A stretch of DNA of 64,000 nt from Ilyonectria destructans. Lineage: Eukaryota; Ascomycota; Sordariomycetes; Hypocreales; Nectriaceae. The notes beneath the pieces were generated by a model. The model did not search any database. It was given only the letters and a program-made list of their open reading frames with translations, and had not been told where the DNA came from. Made by a program: the position numbers and the translations under genes. The stretch lies in assembly GCA_020740775.1 (NCBI GenBank), contig JAHEWK010000003.1:868001-932000 (forward strand), given 5' to 3'. This document shows positions 1 through 11,500 of the stretch, piece by piece (the first letter of the stretch is position 1; the number at the start of each line of letters is the position of its first letter).

Positions 1-959
1 TCGCACCGGCGCTATCTCATGTCCGAAATCCGAGATGGAATTCGCAAGGTTTACGGATGCCACGATGATGACCTGTTGTCGCACTGAGCATAGATCTAGA
101 TTGTAAGAACTATAGATCTATGATCACTGTCCGTCTTGGAACGCGGATTATATGTAGTAAGCCGGTGCATTCGGACTGCCCGATGTCCCGTAGACTAGTC
201 TGACAGTGAGCTGGACAGTGACATCTCGGCGTACGATTTGTCGCAACTAAATCTCGAGCAGTCACGACAACACACTAGACTCGCGTTTCAAGTTGGACGG
301 CGTGCAGTGTCCGGCATTGGATATTGCTAGGTCCGACTCGACTATTGTTATGTCTATGCAATGCTACGTGCTTTGCTCGTCGGCTCTGTACCCTGAACAG
401 GCCATGATGGCTGCAGACGTGGAGGAATGACTGGAGTTAAGTAAAGCCCTTGGGATATTCTGTTCGATGAGCCGTCCACGTCAGTGCCGCGTGTTTATTT
501 ACATTCGGCAGTCTGGGGATGGGATTGGTCATGTGCCGGGGGAGGAGGTATCTTGCAGCTGTCAACATAATTGCCTGCCAGCTGGCGGACAGGTCGGGCT
601 GTTGGGCCACTCAGAGCGCACCTTCCGCGTCAACATGCGACTGCTCCCACCGTACTTGCCAAATTCTCATGACTTGGACCTGGGCAGATGCCACACAAAA
701 TTCATCACCTTCACACATCGGCGAAAACAAATTTCATCTCTTGATTCTCTCGGCCTCGTTCACAGTGACACATTTCGAGGATCCGTCCATTTGATCCGTT
801 CAACACCACCGCTGAAACGGCTGTTCGATTCGGATTACTCCGGCACCATCTCCAAATACATCTACTAGACGCCCATCCCGTCGCTGTAGGTAAAGATGAT
901 AGCTTGCGGCAACGACTTGCACTAACCCGCCACCTCACAGAGGCAGGTGAAATCTCGAG
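1..959. other. Window start, no gene recognised
   Basis: The first 959 bases hold only short overlapping open frames with no recognisable domain or splice structure. The longest (467-868, + strand) reads as low-complexity Arg/Ser/His-rich sequence. The last few hundred bases presumably carry the promoter and 5' leader of the gene starting at 960; no TATA box stands out. Confidence 0.5.
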
Positions 960-3886
960 ATGCCCCCAAAAGGCCGTGGCAAGGCTGTCAAAGGACCAAA
1001 GCCGAAAAGACAGTCCACGCAGTTTGGAGAACTCGACACCACGCCAACCAGCCGTCACCTTCGTTCATCTAAAGCAAAGGAGCTAGCAATTGATCAACCT
1101 GTTGGGGAGAGCGCCAATCCAAGGCCTTCATCTGGTACAGACGTCAACGCAAGTCCAGCCCAGCCCAATTCGTCCCCGGAGGAGTTCGAGGATGGAGTTG
1201 ATGATGTCGACTTGATTCAGTTGGACTACTCTGGAAATGTAAAGATGGAGTCTCAGGTTCCCGATTTTACATGGTCTGAGGCAGGGTCCACCCGAAAACG
1301 CAGCTCACCTCTCCGTACGGGAGATGCCTCGCAATCCCTTTGGGAATTTGATGAAAAGGACTCCATGAACCCATTCTCCAGCCCCAGATCTGGGCTCGGA
1401 AGACTTCCCGATACCATGCCGCTACCTCGTGATCCAACACTCGACGCCCAGTCTCAGTCACAAAGGGAGCCCGGAAGCCGCATTGACTTTTCAGAGACTG
1501 CCTCAACCATGCGCCGCAGTTCACCTCTCCTTCCACAAGGCAGAATGACAGAAAACTGGGAGTTCAATGACTCCTCTCCCCAAGTTGGTTCTTTGGGACC
1601 TCACCCTGGGACTCAAAACCCGAAAACAGCACACCCGGATCCCCCGACAAGTCCCCCTATACACCTCCCAATGGATGAGATGTACGACGCTACTCCTCCT
1701 GGATCGCGGTCCCAGATACTAAACGCCTCCTCGATTCGCCCTGAAGAGACACTCAGACACTCCCAACATCGCTTCCGCGACCCGACGCCCCCGCACACAT
1801 TTCAGACGGACGGGCTATCGGGGAAAAATCGATTGAAAAGAAAGCAGAAGTCGATGAAGGAATTGCTTATTGATGACCTTGTTTCGGATGATGAAGAACC
1901 AACCCCGTGTCCTGGCAAGACCAAGCCGCTCCAAGACCACTTTGATCTGCCACAGACAACGGACCGAGCTGGACGCGATTTGCCCGAGATGCACCAAGCC
2001 TCTCCGACAGCTGCCCAGGAAAGCACCCGAGGCAAGAAACGCAAGCAACGCGCCAAAACTCCGATTCAGTTCGACGAAACTACGAAAGAGATCAAAGAGG
2101 TCCCCCGCAAGAAGAAGGCCACTGCACCCAAGCCGGCGGTTGTGAGTGCGCTGAAGAATCCAACACAAACATCGATTTCCCCTGTTACCAACACAAAGAA
2201 ACGGCCAGCACCAAAGGCTGCGCCCAAGCCAGAACCTGCGAAGAAGAAACGCAAGGCACCCCCTCGAAAAGAAAAACAAGAGGAGCCAGCTACGATCAGT
2301 TCGAGCGCTGTCGCCACCATCACCCGTGCCCGTGCCGCAAAGTTGAAGGAGACAACACAACGCGAGATGGGAGAAAATGATGAAAGCCAGGAGGTCATGC
2401 ATGTGACCCAAGGCACTTTGGATACGGATATCATTTACGCTGCTCCCGATCACATTGTGATATCCAGTGACAACGATAGTTCTGACTTCTCAGAGGCGGA
2501 TGCTGCACCATCATGGCGACCAGTGCCACCACAGAAGTCAAGGACAGAGAGATCAAACCCGACAGCTAAAGAAAACTCTGGTTCTGTATCCACGAAGCCG
2601 AAGAATCCCCACACGCTACCACCGGATCCCAAGAAGAGCCGACTAGCCCAAATCAGTGCTGCCGTGTCAACTCCCAACACTGGCATTCCAGATACTGGAG
2701 ATCAAGACAAAGGACCTACAGAGCCAGTGACGTCAAACCAGGCACTCAAAACGAACAAGCGAACAACGCGAAGCATGAAGAAGGGCGAAGGCGACACGAA
2801 AGAGACTGGAAAGGCAACCGTTCTGGCCTCTCGGGACCCCAACAGAGCAACAAAGCGGGTTCTTCGATCTCCGCAGCTACAACATAAGGCCTTGGAAAAG
2901 ACTAGAGCCGTGGAACGGTCCGAGGTTGGTTCATCCCGGCCTCTGCGGAAGACAGGGACGACGTCCCGAAGTTTCAGCGTTAGTGAAGTGGGAAGCCCAG
3001 TCCCTCTTGCGTCTGATCCAGCCCCATTTACAGTCGACTCAACCCCCCCAGATCGAGGCAGACAAGAACATCCAAGTGACTAGAAGTCTCGCGATGATCA
3101 TGACGGAGACTTTGAGCTTTGCAAGGCCAAGCGTCTCGTTGCCTCGCCATCACCTGTTCATGATGCGCGCAAGTTGGAAAGTGACAAGCCATCGAGATTT
3201 GTCCCAAGAGAAACCAGCAATGAGAGAATTTCTGCTGTGCTGCCGACAAACCCGAAGAATAAGGATGAGCGAATCATCCTACCTGTGGCGTTTCCGTCAC
3301 AGTTTGCGAGGACAACCCAGGATGTGCATGACCAAATCCTAGCCACGCTTCAGCAGCCAGAGGATGCATCGAGTGCAACGCAAGGCCGGTCCAGGGGCCT
3401 AAGAGAAGAATACGAAGGCAAAGAAAAAGGGTTGCAGGACCCCTTTAAAGATCACTCCGGGGAGGTTGCGCAAGAGTTGCATGGGATTGTGGATGTAAGT
3501 GCGCATGGGCCTGCCTCTGTAACAATCCACTGACAGTGAAACGCCAGACAATGTTGAACCATCTCAAGACAAAAGAAGAAACGATCTACCGCGGGACTAA
3601 GACATATCATAAAAGTGGCCTTGAATGCGTGGAAAAAATCGAGCGCAAATACAATCAAGAGAAGCGTGTGCTGACAGATACGTGGAAGAAGGACGGCCTC
3701 TCTTTCCTTGAAAAGCTACATCGGGCCAGGCATGGGGTTGAAACAAATGGGAAGAAGCGAGAGGACTTGATGGGTCGACTGGAGGAAAACACAGTATCTC
3801 GGCAACTGCTGTACAGACGAGCGACCACGAGTCTCCGCGTGCTGCACAGCCGATTACTGGATGGGAAGCTGGCGGAGAGTCAGTGA
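960..3886 (+). CDS. Large disordered basic protein, probably nuclear, with a C-terminal helical segment
   Basis: Not recognised as a known family. My model has exons 960-2978, 3084-3494 and 3548-3886 (922 aa). The second intron is well supported (GTAAGT donor, CTGAC branch, CAG acceptor). The first is inferred: the frame meets a TAG at 3081-3083 but stays open for 137 more codons in the same frame, and a GTTAGT donor at 2979 gives a 105-nt, frame-preserving intron ending at that TAG. The N-terminal 670 residues are rich in Ser, Pro, Lys and Thr, with Lys/Arg clusters resembling nuclear localisation signals around residues 285-300 and 370-440. A motif with core RSSPL followed by WEF(D/N) occurs twice (about residues 110-135 and 180-205). 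The last 110 residues are charged and predicted helical or coiled-coil. A nuclear scaffold or chromatin role is inference only. If the TAG is a real stop, the protein is 707 aa. Confidence 0.6.
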
Positions 3887-6377
3887 GCGACCTCCACCGC
3901 AGCCCGCGATGGAAGGTGGAATAATATCATTATGTGAACGGATACGAGCGCTGGGAAGATGCGATGGGGTGATTTGCTAGAGCGTCCAAGGAAACGTTTC
4001 AACTAAGGTGCAGTTCCTGGGAACAGCCGTCATGGAGTTGAGTGCATTGCTGCAGGGATTCGGAGTTTGCCTGTTTCCGGATTCGGCAGTGAGCTTGTGG
4101 GCCTAACTTAGAGTGAGAACCAGGTAGATCTTGGCAGAAGAAGTAGTGCATCTGATGAGGGGTCGTTGCGAGTGATGGTCTGGTGATGTTGATCTATGGG
4201 CGGATGCGGGCCGCGGTTTGGCAAAGTTTGAGACAGGCTGAAGACGATCCTGTACCGAAGGGTCTGTGAGGGGCGAGAAAAGCACTGTCCGGCTGCGGCC
4301 AGCACAAGGGTTCACTGTTTGGGACAGGGCTGGACTGGGGCGCGGGGAGATGGATGGATGGATGGATGGATGGGGTACAAGCCGAGAGGGAGGGAGAAGC
4401 CGGGATTCTGATAGGGAATGTTTGAGGTGGACTCATTGGAGAGGCGGGCGCTGAATCGGCGAGTGACTGAAAGCTGATGCTAGCTAGTACTGTAGGCGAT
4501 GACGATGATACTTGGTGACGTATTCAAATATGTGGCGCTGGGAAGCTACTTGGGTCGTCATCGCCATGTCCAAACAAGTATCGTCGGGAAATGCTCAGCT
4601 GGGGCGCATCATTGCCGAGCGGATGGAGGACGGAAGAATGGAAAATAAGTTAAAGGTAGAAAATGGAAGGCATGATGATCAAGAACTTGTTCTGCTCAAT
4701 CTTTGTTTCCCCCTCTCATCCATCTGCGCTTTGTTCATTCCCCAATCTCTCATGCAGGATCGATGGCTGACAACAGAGCAACCACCAGCAAACAGAGAGT
4801 CTAATTGATTATCCCGAGAGCCAGAATTTCTTGGTACCCGGACCGGACCCTGAACCCGGACCTGACCCTTTGGAAAAGTGCACTGGAAAGCACGTTGGAA
4901 TTGGGAAGGCATCTTGACGGCTTAACTTATCCGTGGTACGATGATGCACGACCAGGCGGGGCGTTTTCCGTCGCCGAGGTGAGCGCTGAGCCCCCCCCCC
5001 CCTCTTGGGGAATTCACTTTGTTGGTTGGTAGCGGTACTCTACGCGTCTGCGTGTCTGTTCGCATCTTCCCCTTCACTCTCGCTTTCTTCCTTCTGCTGT
5101 TCCCTGCTCTCCCCCGGAACCCACTGCCCCCCAGCCTCAGCGTACGTACGTACCCTCTCTTACCTCTTCGGTTCCCGTGGCGGCCTCGGATTCGCCGTGA
5201 GCCCCCGCGGATTCGCGTGGCCGTGGCGAGGACAAAACACTGGAGCACTGGCGGTCCACTATCGCAGCGCCGAAAGTGGGTGCATCGGCCCCGCGGACCC
5301 AGCGTCACGATCCGAGGCAGTCCGCCCGTGCAGCGCTGCAGCGCCCGGAACCTTCGTCTGGGGGGTGGTGCAGAGGCACGCGCCGTGCGTGCCGTTACAG
5401 GGCTTGCAGGGGGGCGGCGGCTTACACTGAGGCCTCTGGGGCGCTTGCATGCCAGCTGCCCTGTGGACCATGACTGCAGGCACTTGTCTCTCGCCGCTGC
5501 GACGGTCACAGCCCCCTTCTCTGGCGAGCTGAGCCTCAGCGGACGCATCTGCATACGCGGGCGGGGACGCATTACTGGAGTAGGGGAGGGCGAGAGACTC
5601 AGGCTGGAGCCTTGAGGGTTGCGCCGTGACCTTTTGAGTCAGGTCAGAACTCAAGTCAGAAGCCAAGTCGGAAGCCAAGTCGGCTGTCGCCAGTCTCCGG
5701 GTTCCCTTCTGTTTTCCCTTCTCTTCCCTTCCCCTGTCCCTGGCCCTAGACTCCCGTTTCCTGTTGTGTTGTTTCGGTTTCGGAGGGGGCCTAGTCGTCC
5801 CTTTTTGGCTCGCTCGGACGCTGTTTTCCCTTACGTACCTAGCAGGCCCCCCGTCAGCACTCTGCAGGCACTCGCCAGCGCTTGCCAGCACCAGGCGCCG
5901 GGAAAAACACCATCATCCCCCAGCATTGTTGCCTACAACCATCTCCAGTCATCTTCACCTCTGCATCTGACTCTCTGACTCTCTGACCATCCCACCATCT
6001 CCTTCTCCCTCTCTGCCCGGGCCGCCTCCGTCTCTTCCCGCGCCGGCCTCACCGTTCTTTCTCCCTCTCCTCCTTCGCTCCTCCTCTTTGTCCCTTTGAT
6101 CCCGTTCCACGCTCTCCTCGTTGTGGTCTCGCGCTTAGAAGTCCCATCCACCCCAAATAGCATCGACCCGCTTTTTCCGTTGCTGAGATCTGATTTTTTT
6201 TTTGTTCTGTTCGGTAGTCGCCTGCACGGCCTGCTCACCTTTCGACGACGATCAAGAACCCGCCATTACAGCGCCAGCTCCGCCGATTCGAGCTCGACCT
6301 CGTCAACCTCGACCAGCCTGACCGCGAACTCGGATTCCTCGGACTTGATTGCTGGCCGAGAGAGCAGCGACTTCAAA
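3887..6377. other. Intergenic region with GATG microsatellite, poly-C run and CT-rich leader
   Basis: No convincing gene. It contains a GATG tetranucleotide array (4349-4373), a 12-base C run (4991-5002), a short tandem of an AAGTCGGAAGCC-like unit near 5650-5685, and strongly pyrimidine-rich DNA from about 5690 to 6370 that fits the promoter and long 5' leader of the protease gene at 6378. The long open frames here on both strands are Arg/Pro/Ser-rich and look like by-products of base composition. Confidence 0.6.
4349..4373. repeat. GATG tetranucleotide microsatellite
   Basis: About six uninterrupted GATG units in intergenic DNA. Likely length-polymorphic; no function evident. Confidence 0.9.
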
Positions 6378-7288
6378 ATGTCATTTCGACAGAGAATGGC
6401 CCGCAAATTTGGCAATTCGGTATGTGCAACCCAGCGTGTAGGGATCGCCCAAGCCCTCTGAAAGCGACTCCCTCACCATCGCTACGACTGACCTACTAAC
6501 ACCACTCTCTGTCCAGCTCGCCGCCCCCGAGAAGCCGTACCTCAGCTATTACGATGTTCTCCTCACAATCGAGGATATCAAGGCCCTCGACAACGACTGG
6601 CTCACCGACAACAACATTGCCTTCTGGGAAGAATACCTAGAGCGCGAGACCCTCCCCAAGTACCCCCAGGCCCGCATCGTCCTCCTCCGACCGAGCATGA
6701 CCTTCCTCCTGATGAAGGAGCCCGACATGACCCAAGTCCGCTCCGCTCTGCCCGACTTCGCCAAGGTCACTCACATTTTTCTCCCCATCAACGACAATCG
6801 TAATGTGAGCGTCGCCGAAGGTGGCAGCCATTGGTCCCTCCTCCTTGTGTCCGTTCTCGACGGTGTCGCTTTCCACTACGACTCCCTAGGTGGTTCCAAC
6901 TACTCCGAGGCCAACCACGCCACCAGAAAATTGGCCACGGTGCTACGTCGGCCTTTGCGATTTATCAACCTCGAGGATAGCCCTCAGCAACACAACGGCA
7001 GCGACTGCGGCGTCTTCGTCTGCCTGCTAATGCGACACCTGCTCGTGAAACGCCTGCTCTGCGCTAATGCCCGGGAAAAGGTCTCCATGAGCATGGGAGG
7101 CAAGATAGTCGATAGCACCGGCGGCCGTGATGAAATGATGCGTATCATCGAGAACCTCCGTAAGGAGGGTGAGCGTCGGCGATCGTGAGTGGTCCCCTTC
7201 CTAGTCCATGCCCGCGGTGTCTAATGGTGAAGATAGGAGGAGCGCCAGCCCATTTACCCACAACAAGACGCCCCCGCGAATCGAGTAG
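6378..7288 (+). CDS. NEDP1/SENP8-type deneddylating cysteine protease (C48 family)
   Basis: Ubiquitin-like-protein protease of the Ulp1/C48 fold, closest in size and motifs to NEDD8-specific NEDP1/SENP8, which matures NEDD8 and removes it from cullins and other targets. Exons are 6378-6419, 6517-7184 and 7237-7288 (253 aa). The first intron has a GTATGT donor and CTAAC branch. The second has GTGAGT and TAG; reading straight through it instead gives a stop at 7186. Catalytic residues are visible in order: His119 in GGSHWSL, Asp136 in FHYDSL, an oxyanion Gln near 172, and Cys178 in GSDCGVF. The last exon adds a Ser/Pro tail ending PPRIE. The family and catalytic set are clear. NEDD8 rather than SUMO specificity is inferred from the compact size and lack of a long N-terminal extension. 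Confidence 0.88.
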
Positions 7289-8599
7289 AGATCGTATTGC
7301 TACGGCTCTAACAAAAATTTCGAGGCTCTCTTAGAAAAGGAGATGCAGAAACTTGAGAGGGGAGAGCTCAGCCAACGAGAGGCTAGGGCCAAGCAGCGCT
7401 CGATCAAGACCAATGTGAACGTGCCTGGGAATCACAGCCCTAGCGGTTCTGCCGGCGAGGGTCCAACAAGTCCGGCCAACTCGGAGTCGTTGACTTATCC
7501 TTGGAGTAGGTGGCCCAACAGCCAGTATCGACTCCGTCCTCGCCCCAAGCCCAACACATACACTGTAATGAAGATCCGGGGCAAACGGCAGCCGAGGTCC
7601 AACCTGGCGATGCCCGCAAGTGTTCCGTCGGCTGTTGGCACGAGCTGAGACGTGTTTGAGATGTTACGATGATTATGAGGGATGCGCAACGGTCAACTTG
7701 AGGTTTTGTTTTTGGGTTTCTTTGCCTTTTTGTTTTTCTGATAGCGGATGTTCCCGCTTAGGCGTTCGATGGTAACCACGTCAGGGACGAGAGCGTGCTT
7801 TGTACACTGGAATCCAACCACCAAGGCACCGGCGGCAACGTGGTTGTGTAAATACCCGTCTGTTTCTTCAGACTCGGAAACCGATGATGCTACAATGGGA
7901 AGCAAAGACTAGGGTGGAGATGCTACTACGGCGTTGAGAGAACGAGGGAAAAGGCTAGTCGGAAGGGACGGAATGGTTTAAAAGACAGGCGGATGAGACA
8001 GAAGACATGCATTTATCATTTTATTCAGCCTTAACTCTTCTGGTTCCCGAACTGCGCAACTCTCATATTCAGTCTATGTGCGAAACGAGCGTCGTTCACC
8101 TAAGAGGACGTCTCCTCTGATCGAATCATGTCGACCATTAATGACATTCCCGACTATCTATGGATGTTTCCTTTCACTGCTCCCTCGTCGCCGCCATCGG
8201 ACTCGTCATCCCAGAGCTTGTTGAACGCGTGAAGAAAATCTGCGAATAACCACACCCTTGAGCAGAGGCACAAAACAGACTCTTAGCTGTTGGTCTCCAA
8301 GGGAAATCAGGCAGAGTGGCGCATGGCGGGGGGTCGTCGCGCCAAGGCTGAGCTGAGCGAGCTGCAATTGGTTTAATGTGCAGGGTATCAAACGCATAGA
8401 ACTGATGGGGTTGGTTGAATTATGTCTCGGTGCTTGGTCACCTGCAACTGTTCAACTCAGCCGCACGAAGCTGACGGCAAAGAAGATCAGGCATCTTGCT
8501 CTCTCTAAAATTTTGACTATACAACTGTATCTACCTTGTTAGCCTGGCAATCCCGTTGGTGACGGGTTGTCTGCTTTCTACCGCTCCGACTCTTTGGAC
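7289..8599. other. Intergenic region with unassigned frame and a copy of the NLR 3' flank
   Basis: An open frame at 7343-7648 (about 101 aa, Arg/Ser/Pro-rich) is in frame with the end of the protease gene beyond its stop. It could be 3' UTR or remnant coding sequence; I cannot assign it. About 7950-8080 resembles, block by block, the sequence at and after the stop codon of the NLR gene (13165-13310); see the repeat entry. The rest, up to 8599, would be the NLR promoter. Confidence 0.5.
7950..8080 (+). repeat. Diverged copy of the NLR gene's 3' end (relic)
   Basis: Ordered blocks match 13165-13310 in the same orientation. These are a purine-rich block ending in ATGGTT next to the NLR stop; GACAG(G/A)CGGATGAGA; TTTATCATT; GGTTCC(C/T)GAACT; and AT(T/A)(A/T)TCAGTCTATG. 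The main spacing difference is about a dozen bases near the start. The order and orientation suggest a remnant of the 3' end of a deleted tandem paralogue. The match was found by eye and no alignment statistic was computed. Confidence 0.5.
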
Positions 8600-11500
8600 A
8601 TGTCGAACCCCAAAGACTACACCGTTGGCTGGATCTGTGCCATTAGCACCGAGCGCGTTGCCGCAGAGGCATTTCTCGACGAAAAGCACGACGGACCTGA
8701 GTATGTGTCCCCGAATGACAACAACGACTACACACTGGGCCGAGTTGGGAGGCACAAGGTCGTCATCGCCGTCTTACCAGATGGAGAGTATGGCCTATCA
8801 TCGGCCGCTGGAGTTGCCAGAGACATGCTGCATAGCTTCCCCAATGTGAGGATCGGCTTGATGGTTGGAATTGGCGGCGGTGCACCGAGTCGAAAACACG
8901 ACATTCGTTTGGGTGATGTCGTGGTCAGCGCCTCCCATGCTGGCAATAGCAGTGTGTTCCAATACGACTTCGGCAAATCGATACAAGACCAAGCTTTCCA
9001 GACAACCGGCTTCTTGAACCAGCCACCGACCCTGCTCCGAACGGCAGTGAGTGGGCTCAAGGCCCAGTATGAGGCTGAAGGTCATGAGTTTGAAGAGGCT
9101 ATAAACAACATTCTCGATAAAAAGAAACGGCTGCGGAAGAAGTACAAGCGACCAGATCAGAGCAGCGACAAGCTTTTCCAGAGCAATGTTGTTCACCCTC
9201 CACACGAGGACGCAAGCTGTGCGTCTGACTGTCCCACTGATGCGTCGAGTCTGGTGTCACGGCCAGATCGGACCGACGATGACGACAATCCTGCCATTCA
9301 CTACGGTACAATTGCTTCGGCCAACCAGCTGATGAAAGATGCTGTGATTCGAGACAAGCTTGCTGAAGCAAAGGACGTACTGTGTTTCGAGATGGAAGCC
9401 GCCGGATTAATGAACCATTTCCCCTGTTTGGTGATTCGAGGCATTTGCGACTATTCCGACTCGCATAAGAACAAGGAATGGCAAGGATACGCGGCAATGA
9501 CAGCGGCTGCATATGCCAAAGACCTTCTTACTCGAATTACTCCGAACAAGATCGAGAACGAGAAGACAGTCAACGAGCTGCTTTCGAGTGGTCAGTCAGC
9601 TTAAGCAAATGAATACGATAGTGTCTAATCAAATATCAGTCCATGATACAATCACAAGTACCAGCGCCAAGGTGGAAGTATTGAAATCCCACTTGAACAA
9701 GAAAGAGGATCTGGAGATTTTGAATTGGCTCACACCTGTTGACTATGGATCCAATCAAAGCGACATTCTTGGCAGGCGAGAACCAGGAACTGGTCAATGG
9801 CTGCTGGACTCTGCCGAATACCAGTCCTGGCTCAGCAGAGAAGAGACAGTTTTGTTCTGCCCGGGCATTCCTGGAGCAGGAAAGACAATCCTTACCTCCG
9901 TCGTGATTGATGACCTGATCGAACGATTTCACAACGACTCGGAGACCGGGATTGCGTACATATACTTCAATGCCCAACGACAAGTCGAGCAGACATTGAC
10001 AAACTTGGTCGAGGGTCTATTGAAGCAACTTGCGGGGGGCCAAACTTCATTGCCGGGGGTGGTGAAAGACCTCTTTGAACGACATCAAAAGCAGCGGACA
10101 AAACCACAGCTGAATGAATGCCTGCAGGCACTCAAGTCAGTAGTGGCAATGTTCGCGAAAGTCTTCATAGTTCTCGATGCGTTGGATGAATGCCAAGAAT
10201 CTCGTGGCTGCCGAGAAAGCTTTATTTCAGAAGTCTTCAAACTCCAGCAGAACTCTAGAGCAAGCATCTTTGCAACTTCCAGACTTGTCCCGGCCATTAC
10301 CGATAAGTTTGAAAGGGTTACAAACTTACAGATCCGTGCAAAGAAAGAGGACTTGGAGGTCTACATCAGTCGCTTTCTAGAACGACTACCTCGCCTCTCT
10401 GGGAAGAGTTCTACTCTGTGCGAGGAGGTCAAGGAAGGGATTCTCAATGCAGTCGACGGAATGTATGTGAACATATTAATGCTGATCGACCATTACTAAC
10501 TACAACAGGTTCCTACTTGCCCAGCTTCTTCTTAATTCGTTAGAAGGAAAGATGTCTACGAAAGAAATCCGGGGTTTCTTACACGATATCTCTAGTACCT
10601 CCAGTTCGTATGAGAGTGCGTATGAGGATACTATGCGGCGAATCCAAAGCCAGAATGTAGGCTATAAGAATTTAGCCAGCAGGGTTCTACTATGGATTAC
10701 CCACGCACAAAGACAGCTGACAGTGGCTGAGCTCCGTGAGGCCTTGGCGGTAGAAGTGGGAACGCTGAATCTTGATCCTGAGAATCAGCCTGAAGTTGTG
10801 GACATGGTGTCTGCATGTGCCGGACTGGTCACCATCGAAAACGAAAGCAATATCATCCGACTCGTCCACTATACAACGCAAGAGTACTTTAGGCAAACAC
10901 GAGCGAAATGGTTCCCGGAGGCAGAGTCAGATATCACAACTGCCTGCCTTACGTACGTCTCATTTGATGTGTTTGGAAGCGGACCGTCCGTCACAGATGA
11001 AGATTTCCAACAACGACTTGACACTAATCAACTTTACGATTATGCGGCGAAATTCTGGGGCCACCATGCTCGACTATGCGGGCGACTGTTGGACCTAATG
11101 TCAAACTTTCTCAAAAAAGAGAGACATGTACTGGCAGCAAGCCAAGGGCTCATGATCGGACAAGAATGGTCGTCATGGGGAAGCGGTTACAGCGGATATT
11201 TCCCAAAAAAGTGGACAGGATTGCACATGTCCGCATATTTTGGCATTCAGAAAGTAGTGGAAGCATTTCTCTATCAGCAAGGAGGGCCAGACATCGAAGA
11301 TAGCTACGTGAGAACACCGCTTTTCTATGCTGCTCGAAATGGTCATGAGGCTGTGGTGAAGATGCTGTTGGACACCAAACAGGTTTCCATTAACCGAAGA
11401 GACATTAGTGGCGAAACAACATTACTCAATGCTGTCATGAATGGCCACGAGAATGTAGCCAAGCTATTACTCGATATAGAGGCGGTGGAAGCCGACGGGA

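Noticed and set aside
1815..2453. 212-aa minus-strand frame inside the first gene
   Set aside because: Shadow of the Lys/Ser-rich coding strand; Leu/Phe-rich without recognisable membrane protein layout.
3081..3083. Programmed stop-codon read-through
   Set aside because: A 3n intron with a good GTTAGT donor ending exactly at the TAG explains the open frame more simply; known fungal read-through contexts (TGA CTA type) are not matched.
4922..5615. Overlapping frames of about 200 aa on both strands upstream of the protease gene
   Set aside because: Arg/Pro/Ser-rich on both strands at once, in GC- and CT-rich leader DNA; no domain, no splice support.
8567..8599. Start of the NLR at 8567
   Set aside because: The codon is TTG; the first in-frame ATG is 8600, directly before the PNP domain.
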